The notes under the pieces are model-generated. The model was not told the DNA's origin. It was given only the letters and a program-made list of their open reading frames with translations, and ran no database searches. Shown piece after piece: positions 50,330 to 58,886 of a stretch of DNA of 64,000 bases (position 1 is its first letter; the number at the start of each line of letters is the position of its first letter). The DNA is from Streptomyces sp. CB02009. Its GTDB lineage: Bacteria > Actinomycetota > Actinomycetes > Streptomycetales > Streptomycetaceae. The translations under genes were made by a program, and so were the position numbers. The stretch is from positions 210,697 to 274,696 of the forward strand of contig NZ_LIVV01000011.1 of NCBI RefSeq assembly GCF_001905825.1, written 5' to 3'.

Positions 50330-50401
50330 ATGTTATCTCTTCGTTATCTTATGGACGGGGTACGGTCCTGTCGGAACGACGAGCGGAGAGGGGCCACGGC
50401 G

Positions 50402-51019
50402 ATGGTGCGGGCCAGGAGCGAGGAGCGGCGGGCGGACATCCTGCGCGCGGCCCTCGAAGTGATCGCCGAGCGCGGCTACCGGGGTGCCACCCTCGGCTCC
50501 GTCGCCGAGCGCGTCGGGCTCACCCAGCAGGGACTGCTGCACTACTTCCCGACGAAGGAGGCGCTGCTCGTCGCCGTCCTGGAGGAGCGCGACCGCTGGG
50601 ACACGAGCGGCGGCCGGGACCGCGAGGGCTGGCGCCTCGACCTGCTCGAATCGCTCGTCGAGTACAACGCGATGCGGCCCGGCATCGTGCAGACCTTCTC
50701 CGCGCTGCTCGGCGAGAGCGTGACGGACGGGCACCCGGCCCGGGAGTTCTTCACCGAGCGGTACGCGCTGGTGCGGACGAACATGGCGCAGGTGCTGCGC
50801 CTGGAGTTCGGCGACCGGCTGCCGAGCGGGCTGAGTCCCGAGCGCGCGGCGCCGCTCCTGACGGCGGTGATGGACGGGCTCCAGTACCAGTGGCTCCTGG
50901 ACCCGGCGGCGGTGGACATGCCGGCCGCGTTCCGCGACTTCCTGCGGCTGCTGCACGGCGGCGAGGCCGGGCCGCTCGGCGGCGGGGCCGGGAACCCGGC
51001 GCCCGGGGACCGCGGCTAG
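50402..51019 (+). CDS. TetR-family regulator of the GH3 gene
   Basis: A 205-residue regulator. The helix-turn-helix is RADILRAALEVIAERGYRGATLGSVAERVGLTQQGLLHYFPTKEALL (residues about 10-56), and the rest is a TetR_C-type ligand domain. It is likely to control the divergent beta-glucosidase in response to a sugar or glycoside. GGAGAGG precedes the ATG at 50402. A Gly/Pro-rich tail ends the protein. Confidence 0.9.
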   Translation: MVRARSEERRADILRAALEVIAERGYRGATLGSVAERVGLTQQGLLHYFPTKEALLVAVLEERDRWDTSGGRDREGWRLDLLESLVEYNAMRPGIVQTFSALLGESVTDGHPAREFFTERYALVRTNMAQVLRLEFGDRLPSGLSPERAAPLLTAVMDGLQYQWLLDPAAVDMPAAFRDFLRLLHGGEAGPLGGGAGNPAPGDRG

Positions 51020-51085
51020 CGGGAGTGGCTGGCGGGTGCGGCGACCCCGCCGACGGGGGCTGCGGGCGGGCGGGATGATGGGGGC

Positions 51086-51799
51086 ATGATCGTCGCAGCC
51101 ACCCAGTTCGCCCCGGTCGCCGGGGACATCGCCGCCAATGTGCGGACCGTCGCCGACATGGTCCGGGCCGCCGGCGCCGAGGGCGCCCGTGTCGTCGTCT
51201 TCGCCGAGCTCTGCCTCAGCGGGTACGAGCCGACCCTGATCCGGGACACCCCCGACCTGGTCCTCACCGAGGACGACGCCCGCCTGGAGCCCGTGCGGGA
51301 GGCCTGCCGCGCCGTCTCGGCGGCGGCCGTCGTCAACGGGCCGGTGCGGACGGCGGACGGCCGGCCCGCGGTCACGACGCTGGTCGTGGGGCCGGAGGGC
51401 GAGCTCCTCGCCCGGTACGACAAGCAGCGTCTGTACGGGATCGAGCGGGAGGTCTTCGCGCCGGGCACCGCCGACGGGCGGTTCACCCTCGACGGGATCC
51501 GGTTCGCCACGGCCACCTGCTACGACAACCGCTTCCCCGATCTCGCGGAGCGCGCCGCCGCCGACACGTGCGCGGTGTACCTGGCGAGTTCGGTGCTGGG
51601 CGCGGACAACGACTCGTTCGAGACGGTGTATCCGGTACGGGCCAGGGACTTCGGCCTGTACGTGGTGCTCGGCAACGTCCTCGGGGCCAACGAGGACGGC
51701 GTGGGCTGCGGCGCCGCCGGCGCCTGGGGCCCGGACGGCGGGCGGATCGCCGACGCGGGCCCGGACAAGGCGGGGTTCGTGCTCGCCGAGGTCGGCTGA
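51086..51799 (+). CDS. Carbon-nitrogen (nitrilase-family) hydrolase
   Basis: A 237-residue nitrilase-superfamily enzyme. The Glu-Lys-Cys triad is visible: Glu in VVFAELCLSGYEP (near 41), Lys in YDKQRLYG (near 113) and Cys in ATCYDNRFPD (near 143). It should cleave amide C-N bonds of a small molecule. The ATG starts the usual MIVAATQFAPVAGDI sequence. It is downstream of tetR but separated by 66 bases, so co-expression is uncertain. Confidence 0.9.
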   Translation: MIVAATQFAPVAGDIAANVRTVADMVRAAGAEGARVVVFAELCLSGYEPTLIRDTPDLVLTEDDARLEPVREACRAVSAAAVVNGPVRTADGRPAVTTLVVGPEGELLARYDKQRLYGIEREVFAPGTADGRFTLDGIRFATATCYDNRFPDLAERAAADTCAVYLASSVLGADNDSFETVYPVRARDFGLYVVLGNVLGANEDGVGCGAAGAWGPDGGRIADAGPDKAGFVLAEVG

Positions 51800-51883
51800 C
51801 CCGAGGAACCGGCTCGGGTGCGGGCACCGGGCGGACCGGGGCGGCCGACTCGCGGAAGGAGCCGGGCGGCCGACTCACGGGAA

Positions 51884-51920
51884 GAGCCGGGCGGCCGTGG
51901 GACATTCGGCCGCCCGGCTC
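51884..51920. terminator. Long bidirectional terminator
   Basis: GAGCCGGGCGGCCG (51884-51897) pairs perfectly with CGGCCGCCCGGCTC (51907-51920) around a 9-base loop, between the convergent nitrilase and M4 protease genes. Two more copies of GCCGGGCGGCCG-type sequence lie just upstream (51834-51880), giving alternative pairings. Confidence 0.8.
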
Positions 51921-51970
51921 CGGACCGCCGCCGCGGAACCCCCTGGTCCGCGACGGCACCCCGCCCCCCG

Positions 51971-54163
51971 TTACGGGGCGCTCAGGCCCAGCGTGTACGC
52001 GCCGGAGCCGCTGTACGCGTGGACGATGTACCGGTAGTAGCCGGCGGTGCCGGAGTAGCTGGTGTTCTCGTCGGCCGTGGCGGTGCCGCCGACGGCGACG
52101 TCGACCCAGCCCGCGCCGTTCCACTTCTGCAGGTAGAGGTCGTAGTCCTTGCCGGCCGGGCCGCGCAGGCAGCCCACGTGGGTGCCGGAGGTCGCCGAGT
52201 AGTAGTAGGAGCCGTCGGGCTGGACCGCGGTCTGGCCGGAGGTCAGGCTGCCCTGGTAGGTGTGCTCGGCATTGGCGCAGCCGGTGGGCGGGGTCGTGGT
52301 GCCGACCGACAGCTGGTAGGTGACGGTGTGGGTGGCGGAGCCCGTACCGGTGACGGTGATCGGGTAGGTGCCGTTGGCCGTGCCCGCCGCGACCTGCACG
52401 GTCATCGTCGACGCGTTGCCGGAGGTCACCGACGCCGGGCTGAAGGAGACCGTGACACCGCTCGGGGCGCCGCTCGCGGAGAGCTGGACGGTCTGCGCGC
52501 TGCCGCCGGTGGTGCTGGTGTTGACCGTGGAGGTGACGGAGGCACCGGCCTGGACCGAGCCCGAGGACGGGTTCAGGGCGAGCGAGAAGTCCGGGGTGGT
52601 GGTGCCGCCGCAGTCGGTCTCACCGGACTGGGCGGGGACGCCGATCGCGTTCCAGGCCGCCTTCACCGCGTTGCACTCGGTGCTGCCGTAGGTGTTCTTG
52701 GCGCTGGTCAGGGTGGCCTTGCGGGCGGCCAGGTGGTTCCAGGAGGAGGTCTTCATGAGCAGCGCGCCCATGAATATCTTGCCGGCCTTCTGGATGCCGA
52801 TGCCGGTCACGGAGGACGGACCGCCGGAACATATGGGGCTGCTGGGCTTGCCGCCGCCCGGGTTGGAGCCCTCGGCGAGCAGGTAGAACCAGTGGTTCTG
52901 CGGTCCGGCCGCCGCGTGCACCTCGGTGCCCGAGTTCAACTGCGGGTAGCAGTTGGGGTCGTTGCCGACCAGCGAGGGGTTGTACATGTTCCGGATCGGC
53001 TTGCCGTCGCCGAAGAAGTTGACCTTCTCGCCGACCGTGTAGTCCGGGGTGTCGTTCGGGTTGTTGGCGTAGTGCTCGGTGAGCGCGCCGAAGATGTCGC
53101 CGGTGGACTCGTTGAGCCCGCCGTTCTCGTTGGAGGAGCCGGCGCTGCCCGGGGTCCGGTCGAAGATCTCGTGGCCGTACTCGTGCGCCACGACGTCGAT
53201 GCCGGTGAGCTGGTTCGAGCCGGTCTGGGCCCGCCCGTAGGTCGTCTTCGTGCCGTCGTAGTAGGCGTTGACCTCGGAGAGTCCGGCGCGGGCCGGGACC
53301 ATGCCGCCCTGGCCGTTCTGGCCGTTGTAGCCGAACCACTCCTTGAGCATGGAGTGTTCCTTCTGCGCCGCGTACATGATGTCGACGCAGGCGGTCACCA
53401 GGTCGTTGGCGCCGTTGTTGCCCCAGGGCGAGGAGCCCGTGTACGCGCTGCCGTTCTGCCCGCCGCACTTGAAGCCGCCGCGGCTGGTGTCGGTCATGGA
53501 GCTCGCGGCGGTGTCGATGGTGACGTTGCCGTTGTGGTAGCCGCGGCCGTCGGCGTGCAGGATCTTGTCGGTGGCGCGGGCGACGGAGCCGGTACGGGCG
53601 TCGACGAAGGTGTCGAGGGAGCTCGGGGCGTCCTGCGCGGTCCGGCCGACGACCAGGGTGTGCCAGGTCAGCACGGCCTTGCCGCCCTTGAGGAGGACGG
53701 TCAGCTCGGGGGCGCTCGCGCTCTCCACCGAGGCCAGCTGCCCGCGGGCGGTGGCGAGGGCCGCGGCGGCGGTCACCGTCGCCCGGGTGGAGAGCTTGAT
53801 GGCCGGTGCCGGGGCGCCGGTGACCTCGCGGACCTTGCCGGAGCTGTCGGAGACGACGACCGCGTCACCGCCGACGACCGGGAGGCCGCGGTAGGTGCGC
53901 TCGTACGAGGCGTAGTACAGGCCGTTCGACCAGGGGGTGACGGAGGTCCGGACGAGGTCCTCGTCGGCGCCGTGCCGGAGCTCGTCGAGGCCGCTGGCCG
54001 CGGCGCCGTCGGCGGCGGCGAGCGCGAGGGACCTGCCGTGGCCCGGGGGTACGGGCTGCGCCTGCGGGGCCGCGGTGGCGGTGGCGGTGCCGGCGAGGGC
54101 GGTCGCGAGGCTCGCCGAGAGCGCCAGGGCAGCCACGGCCGCCGTGATTCTGCTGGGGTGCAA
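51971..54163 (-). CDS. Secreted M4 (thermolysin-like) metalloprotease with Ig and PPC domains
   Basis: A 730-residue secreted protease. A Sec signal is followed by an FTP/PepSY propeptide (about 35-215). The M4 catalytic domain (about 215-520) has the zinc motif HEYGHEIFD near 325 and the third ligand in ENGGLNESTGDIFG, with the late His in GTEVHAAAGPQNHWFY. An Ig-like repeat (about 540-630) and a C-terminal PPC domain (about 640-730) follow, probably removed or used for binding. A TTG start with GGAGCAGACG upstream fits the signal peptide. A LysR regulator is divergent. Confidence 0.93.
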   Translation of the reverse strand: MHPSRITAAVAALALSASLATALAGTATATAAPQAQPVPPGHGRSLALAAADGAAASGLDELRHGADEDLVRTSVTPWSNGLYYASYERTYRGLPVVGGDAVVVSDSSGKVREVTGAPAPAIKLSTRATVTAAAALATARGQLASVESASAPELTVLLKGGKAVLTWHTLVVGRTAQDAPSSLDTFVDARTGSVARATDKILHADGRGYHNGNVTIDTAASSMTDTSRGGFKCGGQNGSAYTGSSPWGNNGANDLVTACVDIMYAAQKEHSMLKEWFGYNGQNGQGGMVPARAGLSEVNAYYDGTKTTYGRAQTGSNQLTGIDVVAHEYGHEIFDRTPGSAGSSNENGGLNESTGDIFGALTEHYANNPNDTPDYTVGEKVNFFGDGKPIRNMYNPSLVGNDPNCYPQLNSGTEVHAAAGPQNHWFYLLAEGSNPGGGKPSSPICSGGPSSVTGIGIQKAGKIFMGALLMKTSSWNHLAARKATLTSAKNTYGSTECNAVKAAWNAIGVPAQSGETDCGGTTTPDFSLALNPSSGSVQAGASVTSTVNTSTTGGSAQTVQLSASGAPSGVTVSFSPASVTSGNASTMTVQVAAGTANGTYPITVTGTGSATHTVTYQLSVGTTTPPTGCANAEHTYQGSLTSGQTAVQPDGSYYYSATSGTHVGCLRGPAGKDYDLYLQKWNGAGWVDVAVGGTATADENTSYSGTAGYYRYIVHAYSGSGAYTLGLSAP

Positions 54164-54237
54164 CGTCTGCTCCGATCAGGGTGGGATCGTGGTGGGGGAG
54201 ACGGATCGTCGCGCCGAGTATGGGCGTGGACATGACT

Positions 54238-54256
54238 GGATAGGGACATCTCATCC
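54238..54256 (+). promoter_or_regulatory. LysR-type binding box between protease and LysR genes
   Basis: GGATAGGGACATCTCATCC is a perfect GGAT-N11-ATCC inverted repeat, matching the T-N11-A rule for LysR-type regulators. A second inverted repeat, CATAA-N8-TTATG, lies at 54259-54276. The region lies between the divergent starts. Confidence 0.7.
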
Positions 54257-54309
54257 GGCATAAGACGCGGGTTATGGTGCGGCCGCGCGGTGCTGCGTAC
54301 GCTGCTGAA

Positions 54310-55272
54310 ATGCAGCTGGAGTTGAGGCATCTGGAGGCCGTCTGCCGGATAGCGGAAGCGGGCAGTCTGGGACGTGCCGCCGGGCGGCTCGGGGTCTCCC
54401 AGCCGGCGCTCTCCGCGCAGCTCCGGCGGATCGAGCGGGTCGCGGGAGGGGAGCTCTTCCTCCGCGGCCGCAACGGCGTGGAGCCCACCCCGCTGGGCGA
54501 GTTCGTGCTCTCCAAGGCGCGGCTCGTGCTCGGCGAGATGGACGCGCTCGCCGCCGGCGCGCGGGCCGTCGCCCCCGGCACCCCGCTGCGGCTCGGCTGC
54601 ATCCTGCTCGTCCTGGTCGACGGGCTGCTCGGGCAGCTGGAGCGGGTGATGGCCGGTCAGGAGATCGCGGTGACCGTGGAGCACTCGGCGACCACCCTGA
54701 CCCGGCAGCTCGGCGCGGGCCGGTACGACGCCGTGCTGTACGGGGAGGTCAACGACCACGAGGTCGCCCTGCCCGAGGGCACCACGGCCAGGACGCTGGT
54801 CCCCAAGGAGCCCTTCTGCGTGCGCCTCTCGGCCGCCCACCCGCTGGCCGGGAGGGACCGGATCGCGCTGGCCGAGCTGGCCGGCGAGTCCTGGATGACG
54901 CTGGTGGAGGACGACGACGGCGGGCCCGAGGCGCTGGTCGCCGCCTGCGCGAAGGCCGGGTTCACGCCCTCGCTGCGGCACCGGGTCGCCGACCGGAAGA
55001 TGCACTACGACCTGATCGCCTCGGGCCGGGCGATCTCCATGAGCCAGCCGACGGCCCCGTACGCGGAGGGAACGGTCCTGCGCCCGCTGGAGGGCGACCC
55101 GCTCCTGGGTCGGATCCGGCTGGCCTGGAACCGGGCGGCGGTGCCCGCCCGGCAGGCCGAGCTGCTGTACCGGGCGGCGGTCCACGCCTATCTGGCGAAC
55201 GTCGGCAACAACGCCTTCTACCGGGAGTGGTGGGACGCGAGACCGGAGCTGCACCCGGTCCTCGACGTCTGA
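54310..55272 (+). CDS. LysR-family transcriptional regulator
   Basis: A 320-residue LysR protein. The helix-turn-helix is RHLEAVCRIAEAGSLGRAAGRLGVSQPALSAQLRRIER (about 7-44). The effector domain (about 90-300) is complete. It is divergent from the M4 protease gene and separated by a LysR-type box. In Streptomyces small neutral proteases are often controlled by such a neighbouring LysR activator. ATG at 54310 matches the standard MQLELRHLEAV start. Confidence 0.92.
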   Translation: MQLELRHLEAVCRIAEAGSLGRAAGRLGVSQPALSAQLRRIERVAGGELFLRGRNGVEPTPLGEFVLSKARLVLGEMDALAAGARAVAPGTPLRLGCILLVLVDGLLGQLERVMAGQEIAVTVEHSATTLTRQLGAGRYDAVLYGEVNDHEVALPEGTTARTLVPKEPFCVRLSAAHPLAGRDRIALAELAGESWMTLVEDDDGGPEALVAACAKAGFTPSLRHRVADRKMHYDLIASGRAISMSQPTAPYAEGTVLRPLEGDPLLGRIRLAWNRAAVPARQAELLYRAAVHAYLANVGNNAFYREWWDARPELHPVLDV

Positions 55273-55314
55273 GACGACACCGGACGGCGCCGGACGGCCC
55301 CGCGTGCCGCCGCG

Positions 55315-56154
55315 TCAGCGGGGGAGGTGGTGCGCCCCCTGGCCGCCACCGGAGGAGGGAAGGGTGCCGCCCGGGTGGTCGTTCTCCCGGGAGTCCCCGT
55401 CCCGGTCGTCGCCCCCGGTCTCGCCGCCCAGCTCGCGGGCCATCAGGGTGGCCCCTGCGACCGCTCCCGGCATCAGGAAGACGGCGACGAAGGGCACGAT
55501 GAAGGCGAGGGTCAGCGGGACGCCGAAGCCGAGGACGGCCAGCCGGCGGCCGCGGAGCAGCTGGAGCCGCTCCTTGAGCTCGACGCCCCGGCGCTGGAAC
55601 GCGACGGACGTCAGCTCCTCGGTGAGGAAGAAGCCGGAGACGCAGAAGCCGACGGCGGGGACGACGGTCTGGCCGATCACCGGGATGAAGCCGCAGGCGA
55701 AGAGCAGGACGCCGTAGAACGCGACCCGCAGCAGGATCCGCAGGCTGTCACGGGCCGAGATCCACAGGTCGCGCCAGAGCGGGAGCCCGGACTCGGGCAC
55801 CTCGCCGCCCTCGCTGCGGTCGACCTCCTCGGAGAGCGACTCGTAGAACGGCTGGCCGACGAGCAGGGTCACGGCGGTGAAGGTGATGACCGCGAGGAAG
55901 AGGCCGAAGGCGACGACGAGCGCGGTCAGGGTGCCGCGGAGGATCCCGAGCCAGGGAGAGCTCCAGTCGTCGGCGAAGGGCGTGACCCAAGCGGCCAGGT
56001 CGTCGGCGCCGTAACCGAGGCCGACGAGCGCGCCCGCGTAGAGGACGAGGGTCACGAGCCCGGGCAGCAGCCCGAAACCGAACCACCGTCCGTGGGTGCC
56101 CACCCACTTCTGGCCCTTTACCAGATAACCGAAACCCACCCCGAGATCGCGCAT
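55315..56154 (-). CDS. EI24-domain (CysZ-like) membrane protein
   Basis: A 279-residue protein with six or so hydrophobic segments. The EI24 pattern is GFGYLVKGQKWVGTHGRWFGFGLLPGLVTLV, TAVTLLVGQPFYESLSEEVDRSEGG and FIPVIGQTVVPAVGFCVSGFFLTEELTSVAFQRRG. Distant relatives include the sulfate transporter CysZ. Function in Streptomyces is unknown. ATG at 56154 gives the usual start MRDLGVGFGYL. The C-terminal 40 residues are Gly/Asp-rich and probably disordered. Confidence 0.87.
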   Translation of the reverse strand: MRDLGVGFGYLVKGQKWVGTHGRWFGFGLLPGLVTLVLYAGALVGLGYGADDLAAWVTPFADDWSSPWLGILRGTLTALVVAFGLFLAVITFTAVTLLVGQPFYESLSEEVDRSEGGEVPESGLPLWRDLWISARDSLRILLRVAFYGVLLFACGFIPVIGQTVVPAVGFCVSGFFLTEELTSVAFQRRGVELKERLQLLRGRRLAVLGFGVPLTLAFIVPFVAVFLMPGAVAGATLMARELGGETGGDDRDGDSRENDHPGGTLPSSGGGQGAHHLPR

Positions 56155-56197
56155 GAGGGTCACCCTATCGGGGCCCTCGCGGCGGCCCGCACGCAGC

Positions 56198-56235
56198 GAG
56201 GACCGCACCCCGACGACGGTCGGGGTGCGGTCCTC
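56198..56235. terminator. Very strong hairpin terminator after the Ohr gene
   Basis: GAGGACCGCACCCCGAC (56198-56214) pairs perfectly with GTCGGGGTGCGGTCCTC (56219-56235), a 17-base stem with a GACG loop. It lies 23 bases past the stop of the minus-strand Ohr gene and before the EI24 gene start. Confidence 0.85.
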
Positions 56236-56257
56236 GGACAGCGGTCTGTCAGTGGGC

Positions 56258-56680
56258 TCAGACGGCGAGCTCGACCGTGATGTTGCCGCGGGTCGCCTTG
56301 GAGTACGGGCAGACCTGGTGCGCCTTCTCGATCAGGCTCTTGGCCGTCTCGGCGTCCACGTTCGGGATGGCCGCCGAGATCTTGACGATGATGCCGAAGC
56401 CGTCGTCGTTCTTGCCGATGCCGACCTCGGCGGTGACCGTCGAGCCGGAGATGTCGGCCTTCTCGTTGCGGGCGACGACGCCGAGCGCGCCCTGGAAGCA
56501 GGCGCTGTAGCCCGCCGCGAAGAGCTGCTCGGGGTTGGTGCCCTCGCCGGAGCCGCCCATGGCCTTGGGCGGGTTCACGACGACGTCGACCTTGCCGTCG
56601 TCGGTGGCGACACGGCCGTCACGCCCGCCCTCGGCGGTGGCGACGGCGGTGTAGAGGACGTCGGAGTGCTGGATCGGCAT
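56258..56680 (-). CDS. Ohr/OsmC organic hydroperoxide reductase
   Basis: A 140-residue OsmC-fold peroxidase that reduces organic hydroperoxides with two active-site cysteines: one in GYSACFQGALG (near 60) and one in AHQVCPYSKATRGN (near 124). Both are present, as is the GTNPEQLFAAGYSACF block. Members usually pair with an OhrR/MarR repressor; here a MarR gene is nearby but faces a different oxidoreductase. ATG at 56680 starts MPIQHSDVLYTA, with AAGGAAG (read on the minus strand) upstream. Confidence 0.92.
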   Translation of the reverse strand: MPIQHSDVLYTAVATAEGGRDGRVATDDGKVDVVVNPPKAMGGSGEGTNPEQLFAAGYSACFQGALGVVARNEKADISGSTVTAEVGIGKNDDGFGIIVKISAAIPNVDAETAKSLIEKAHQVCPYSKATRGNITVELAV

Positions 56681-56744
56681 GCGAGGTACTTCCTTCATGG
56701 GTTCGCCGCGACTCGCGCCCACGATCGCGGCGGCTGAGGGAAGA

Positions 56745-57764
56745 CTAACCGGTCACCGAGACGATCATCTTTCCGGTGTTGTCTCCGCGGAGCAGTCCGA
56801 GGAAGGCGTCCACACCGTTCTCGATGCCCTCGACGAAGGTCTCGCGGTGCTTCAGCTCGCCGGCCGCGAGCCAGCCGCCGACCTCCTGGACGAACTGCTG
56901 CTGGAGGCCGTAGTGGTCGCCGACGAGGACGCCCTGGAGGCGGAGCCGCTTGCCGATGATCATGGCCATGTTGCGCGGCCCGGGGACCGGCTCGGTGTCG
57001 TTGTACTGGGCGATCATGCCGCAGATGGTGGCGCGGCCGTGCACGTTGAGCGAGGAGATCGCGGCTTCGAGGTGGTCGCCGCCGACGTTGTCGAAGTAGA
57101 CGTCGATGCCGTCCGGGGCGGCCTCGCGGAGCTGGTCCTTGACCGGGCCGTTCTTGTAGTTGAAGGCGGCGTCGAAGCCGAGCTCCTCGACGAGGAACTT
57201 CACCTTCTCGTCGGAGCCGGCGGAGCCGATCACCCGGGAGGCGCCCTTGAGGCGCGCCATCTGGCCGACCTGGCTGCCGACGGCACCGGCGGCGCCGGAG
57301 ACGAAGACCGCGTCGCCCTCCTTGAAGGAGGCCACGTCGAAGAGCCCGGCGTAGGCGGTGAGGCCGGTCATGCCGAGGACGCCGAGGTAGGCGGAGAGGG
57401 GGGCGAGCGCCGGGTCGACCTTGGTGGCGTGCTGGGCCGGGACGTCGGCGTACTCGCGCCAGCCGAGGCCGTGCAGGACGTGGTCGCCGACGGCGAAGCC
57501 CTCGGCGTTCGAGGCGACGACCTCGCCGACCGCGCCGCCGTCCATGGGGTGGTCGAGCTTGAACGGCGGGATGTACGACTTCACGTCGTTCATCCGGCCG
57601 CGCATGTACGGGTCGACCGAGAAGTGCAGGTTCCGGACCAGGATCCGGCCCTCGGCAGGCTCGGTGACCGGGGTCTCACGGAGCGCGAAGTCCGCGGGGG
57701 TCGGCCAGCCGTGCGGGCGGGCGACGAGGTGCCACTCACGGCTGGACGCGGGAAGAACGGACAT
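56745..57764 (-). CDS. Zinc-independent NADP-dependent oxidoreductase (MDR family)
   Basis: A 339-residue medium-chain reductase of the leukotriene B4 12-hydroxydehydrogenase/prostaglandin reductase type. It has NLHFSVDPYMRGRM at the active site and the cofactor-binding GAAGAVGSQVGQMARLKGASRVIGSAGSDEK; DVYFDNVGGDHLEAAI and CGMIAQYN are also typical. It likely reduces alpha,beta-unsaturated ketones or aldehydes. ATG at 57764 has GGAGG 8 bases upstream. It is divergent from marR. Confidence 0.92.
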   Translation of the reverse strand: MSVLPASSREWHLVARPHGWPTPADFALRETPVTEPAEGRILVRNLHFSVDPYMRGRMNDVKSYIPPFKLDHPMDGGAVGEVVASNAEGFAVGDHVLHGLGWREYADVPAQHATKVDPALAPLSAYLGVLGMTGLTAYAGLFDVASFKEGDAVFVSGAAGAVGSQVGQMARLKGASRVIGSAGSDEKVKFLVEELGFDAAFNYKNGPVKDQLREAAPDGIDVYFDNVGGDHLEAAISSLNVHGRATICGMIAQYNDTEPVPGPRNMAMIIGKRLRLQGVLVGDHYGLQQQFVQEVGGWLAAGELKHRETFVEGIENGVDAFLGLLRGDNTGKMIVSVTG

Positions 57765-57810
57765 GAGCACGGCCTCCAGAGAACGTACGAAAAGCTTCAG
57801 ATCACAAAAG

Positions 57811-57870
57811 GTTCACTACCTGAAACAACCATGCACCTAGATATTTTATGTTGTCAAGCATCTGGGTAGG
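57811..57870. promoter_or_regulatory. AT-rich MarR/oxidoreductase control region
   Basis: The 106-base gap is far more AT-rich than its surroundings, above all around TAGATATTTTATG (57838-57850). A minus-strand TTGACA lies at 57857-57852. Short inverted repeats include TTCA-N5-TGAA (57812-57824). These features fit overlapping divergent promoters covered by the adjacent MarR protein. Confidence 0.5.
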
Positions 57871-58317
57871 ATGGAGGACATGGCCACCCCACGCACGGAC
57901 CCCGTGACCCTCGAAGTCGTCGAACTCATCGGCACGGTCGTCGCGCGCTACTACGAGGAGTACGAGCAGGCCGCCGCGCAGCACGCGCTGACCGGCGCGC
58001 AGGCCCGGGTCCTCGGCCTGCTCTCGCTGGACCCGCTGCCGATGCGCCGGATCGCCCAGAAGCTGAAGTGCGAGCCGTCCAACATCACCGGGATAGTGGA
58101 CCGCCTGGAGGCCCGCGGCCTGGTGGAACGCCGGCCCGACCCGGCGGACCGCCGCGTCAAACTGGCCGTCCCCACGGAGGAGGGACGTGCGACGGCCCAC
58201 CGGCTGCGCGAGTCCCTGGACTTCGCGCGGGAGCCGCTCGGCGAGCTGACCGGGGCCGAGCGGACGCTGCTGCGGGACCTGCTGAAGCGGATGCTCGGCG
58301 TCCAGCCGGACGTCTAG
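57871..58317 (+). CDS. MarR-family repressor
   Basis: A 148-residue winged helix-turn-helix regulator. The MarR core is LTGAQARVLGLLSLDPLPMRRIAQKLKCEPSNITGIVDRLEARGLVERRPDPADRRVKLAVPTEEG. The recognition helix and the beta wing with DPADRR are intact. It probably represses the divergent oxidoreductase and responds to an electrophile or phenolic. The start may be ATG 57871 or the in-frame ATG at 57880; neither has an ideal ribosome site. Confidence 0.9.
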   Translation: MEDMATPRTDPVTLEVVELIGTVVARYYEEYEQAAAQHALTGAQARVLGLLSLDPLPMRRIAQKLKCEPSNITGIVDRLEARGLVERRPDPADRRVKLAVPTEEGRATAHRLRESLDFAREPLGELTGAERTLLRDLLKRMLGVQPDV

Positions 58318-58407
58318 AGCGGGAGCGCGAGCGGGAGCCCGAGCGCGGAGGAAGCCGGCGCCGCGCCGGGCCGGACCGCCCCGGCGCCGGGGCTCGGACC
58401 GCACCGC

Positions 58408-58815
58408 TCAGGCGGGGACGGACTCCCGGTCGGAGCCGTCGAAGGGCGGATAGTTCTCGGCGCCCGTGCGCTCGGCCGCGTCGATGTAGCCGGCGAGCGC
58501 GTCACGGGACCGGGCGAGCCGTTCCATCTGGTCCTCGATCCGGTCCATCCGCGACCGCATGGCGGCCAGCAGCTCGGGGCAGCCGACCAGCTCGGGGACC
58601 TCGCCGACCGCGCACGGCAGCAGGTACGCGATGTCCTCCGAGGACAGTCCCGCGCCGAGCAGATGCCGGATCTGCCGCACCCGCAGCACGGCGCTCTCGT
58701 CGTACTCCCGGTACCCGTTGGAGCCCCGGTCGGCCTCCAGGAGGCCCTGGGCCTCGTAGTAGCGCAGCTGATGGGTGTGGACACCCGTCCGACGGCTCAA
58801 CTCCCCGATCCGCAC
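58408..58815 (-). CDS. MerR-family regulator
   Basis: A 135-residue MerR protein. The helix-turn-helix is MRIGELSRRTGVHTHQLRYYEAQGLLEADRGSNGYREYDESAVLRVRQIRHLLGAGLSSEDIAYLLPCAV. The dimerising helix follows, and two Cys lie at about 68 and 78. It is divergent from the NAD(P)-dependent oxidoreductase gene and should control it. GTG at 58815 gives the canonical MRIGEL start. Confidence 0.9.
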   Translation of the reverse strand: MRIGELSRRTGVHTHQLRYYEAQGLLEADRGSNGYREYDESAVLRVRQIRHLLGAGLSSEDIAYLLPCAVGEVPELVGCPELLAAMRSRMDRIEDQMERLARSRDALAGYIDAAERTGAENYPPFDGSDRESVPA

Positions 58816-58848
58816 CGCAACCTCGCCCTCGTTCGCGCACGCGTCCGC

Positions 58849-58880
58849 TTGACCTTCACACCGGTATCAACGTTCACGAT
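58849..58880 (+). promoter_or_regulatory. Probable MerR-type promoter of the oxidoreductase gene
   Basis: TTGACC (58849-58854) is followed 19-20 bases later by a weak -10 (TCACGA/CACGAT, 58874-58880). The -10 lies about 7 bases before the ATG at 58887, so the message is probably leaderless; no ribosome site is visible. The overlong spacer fits MerR activation. Confidence 0.55.
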
Positions 58881-58886
58881 GCTGCC

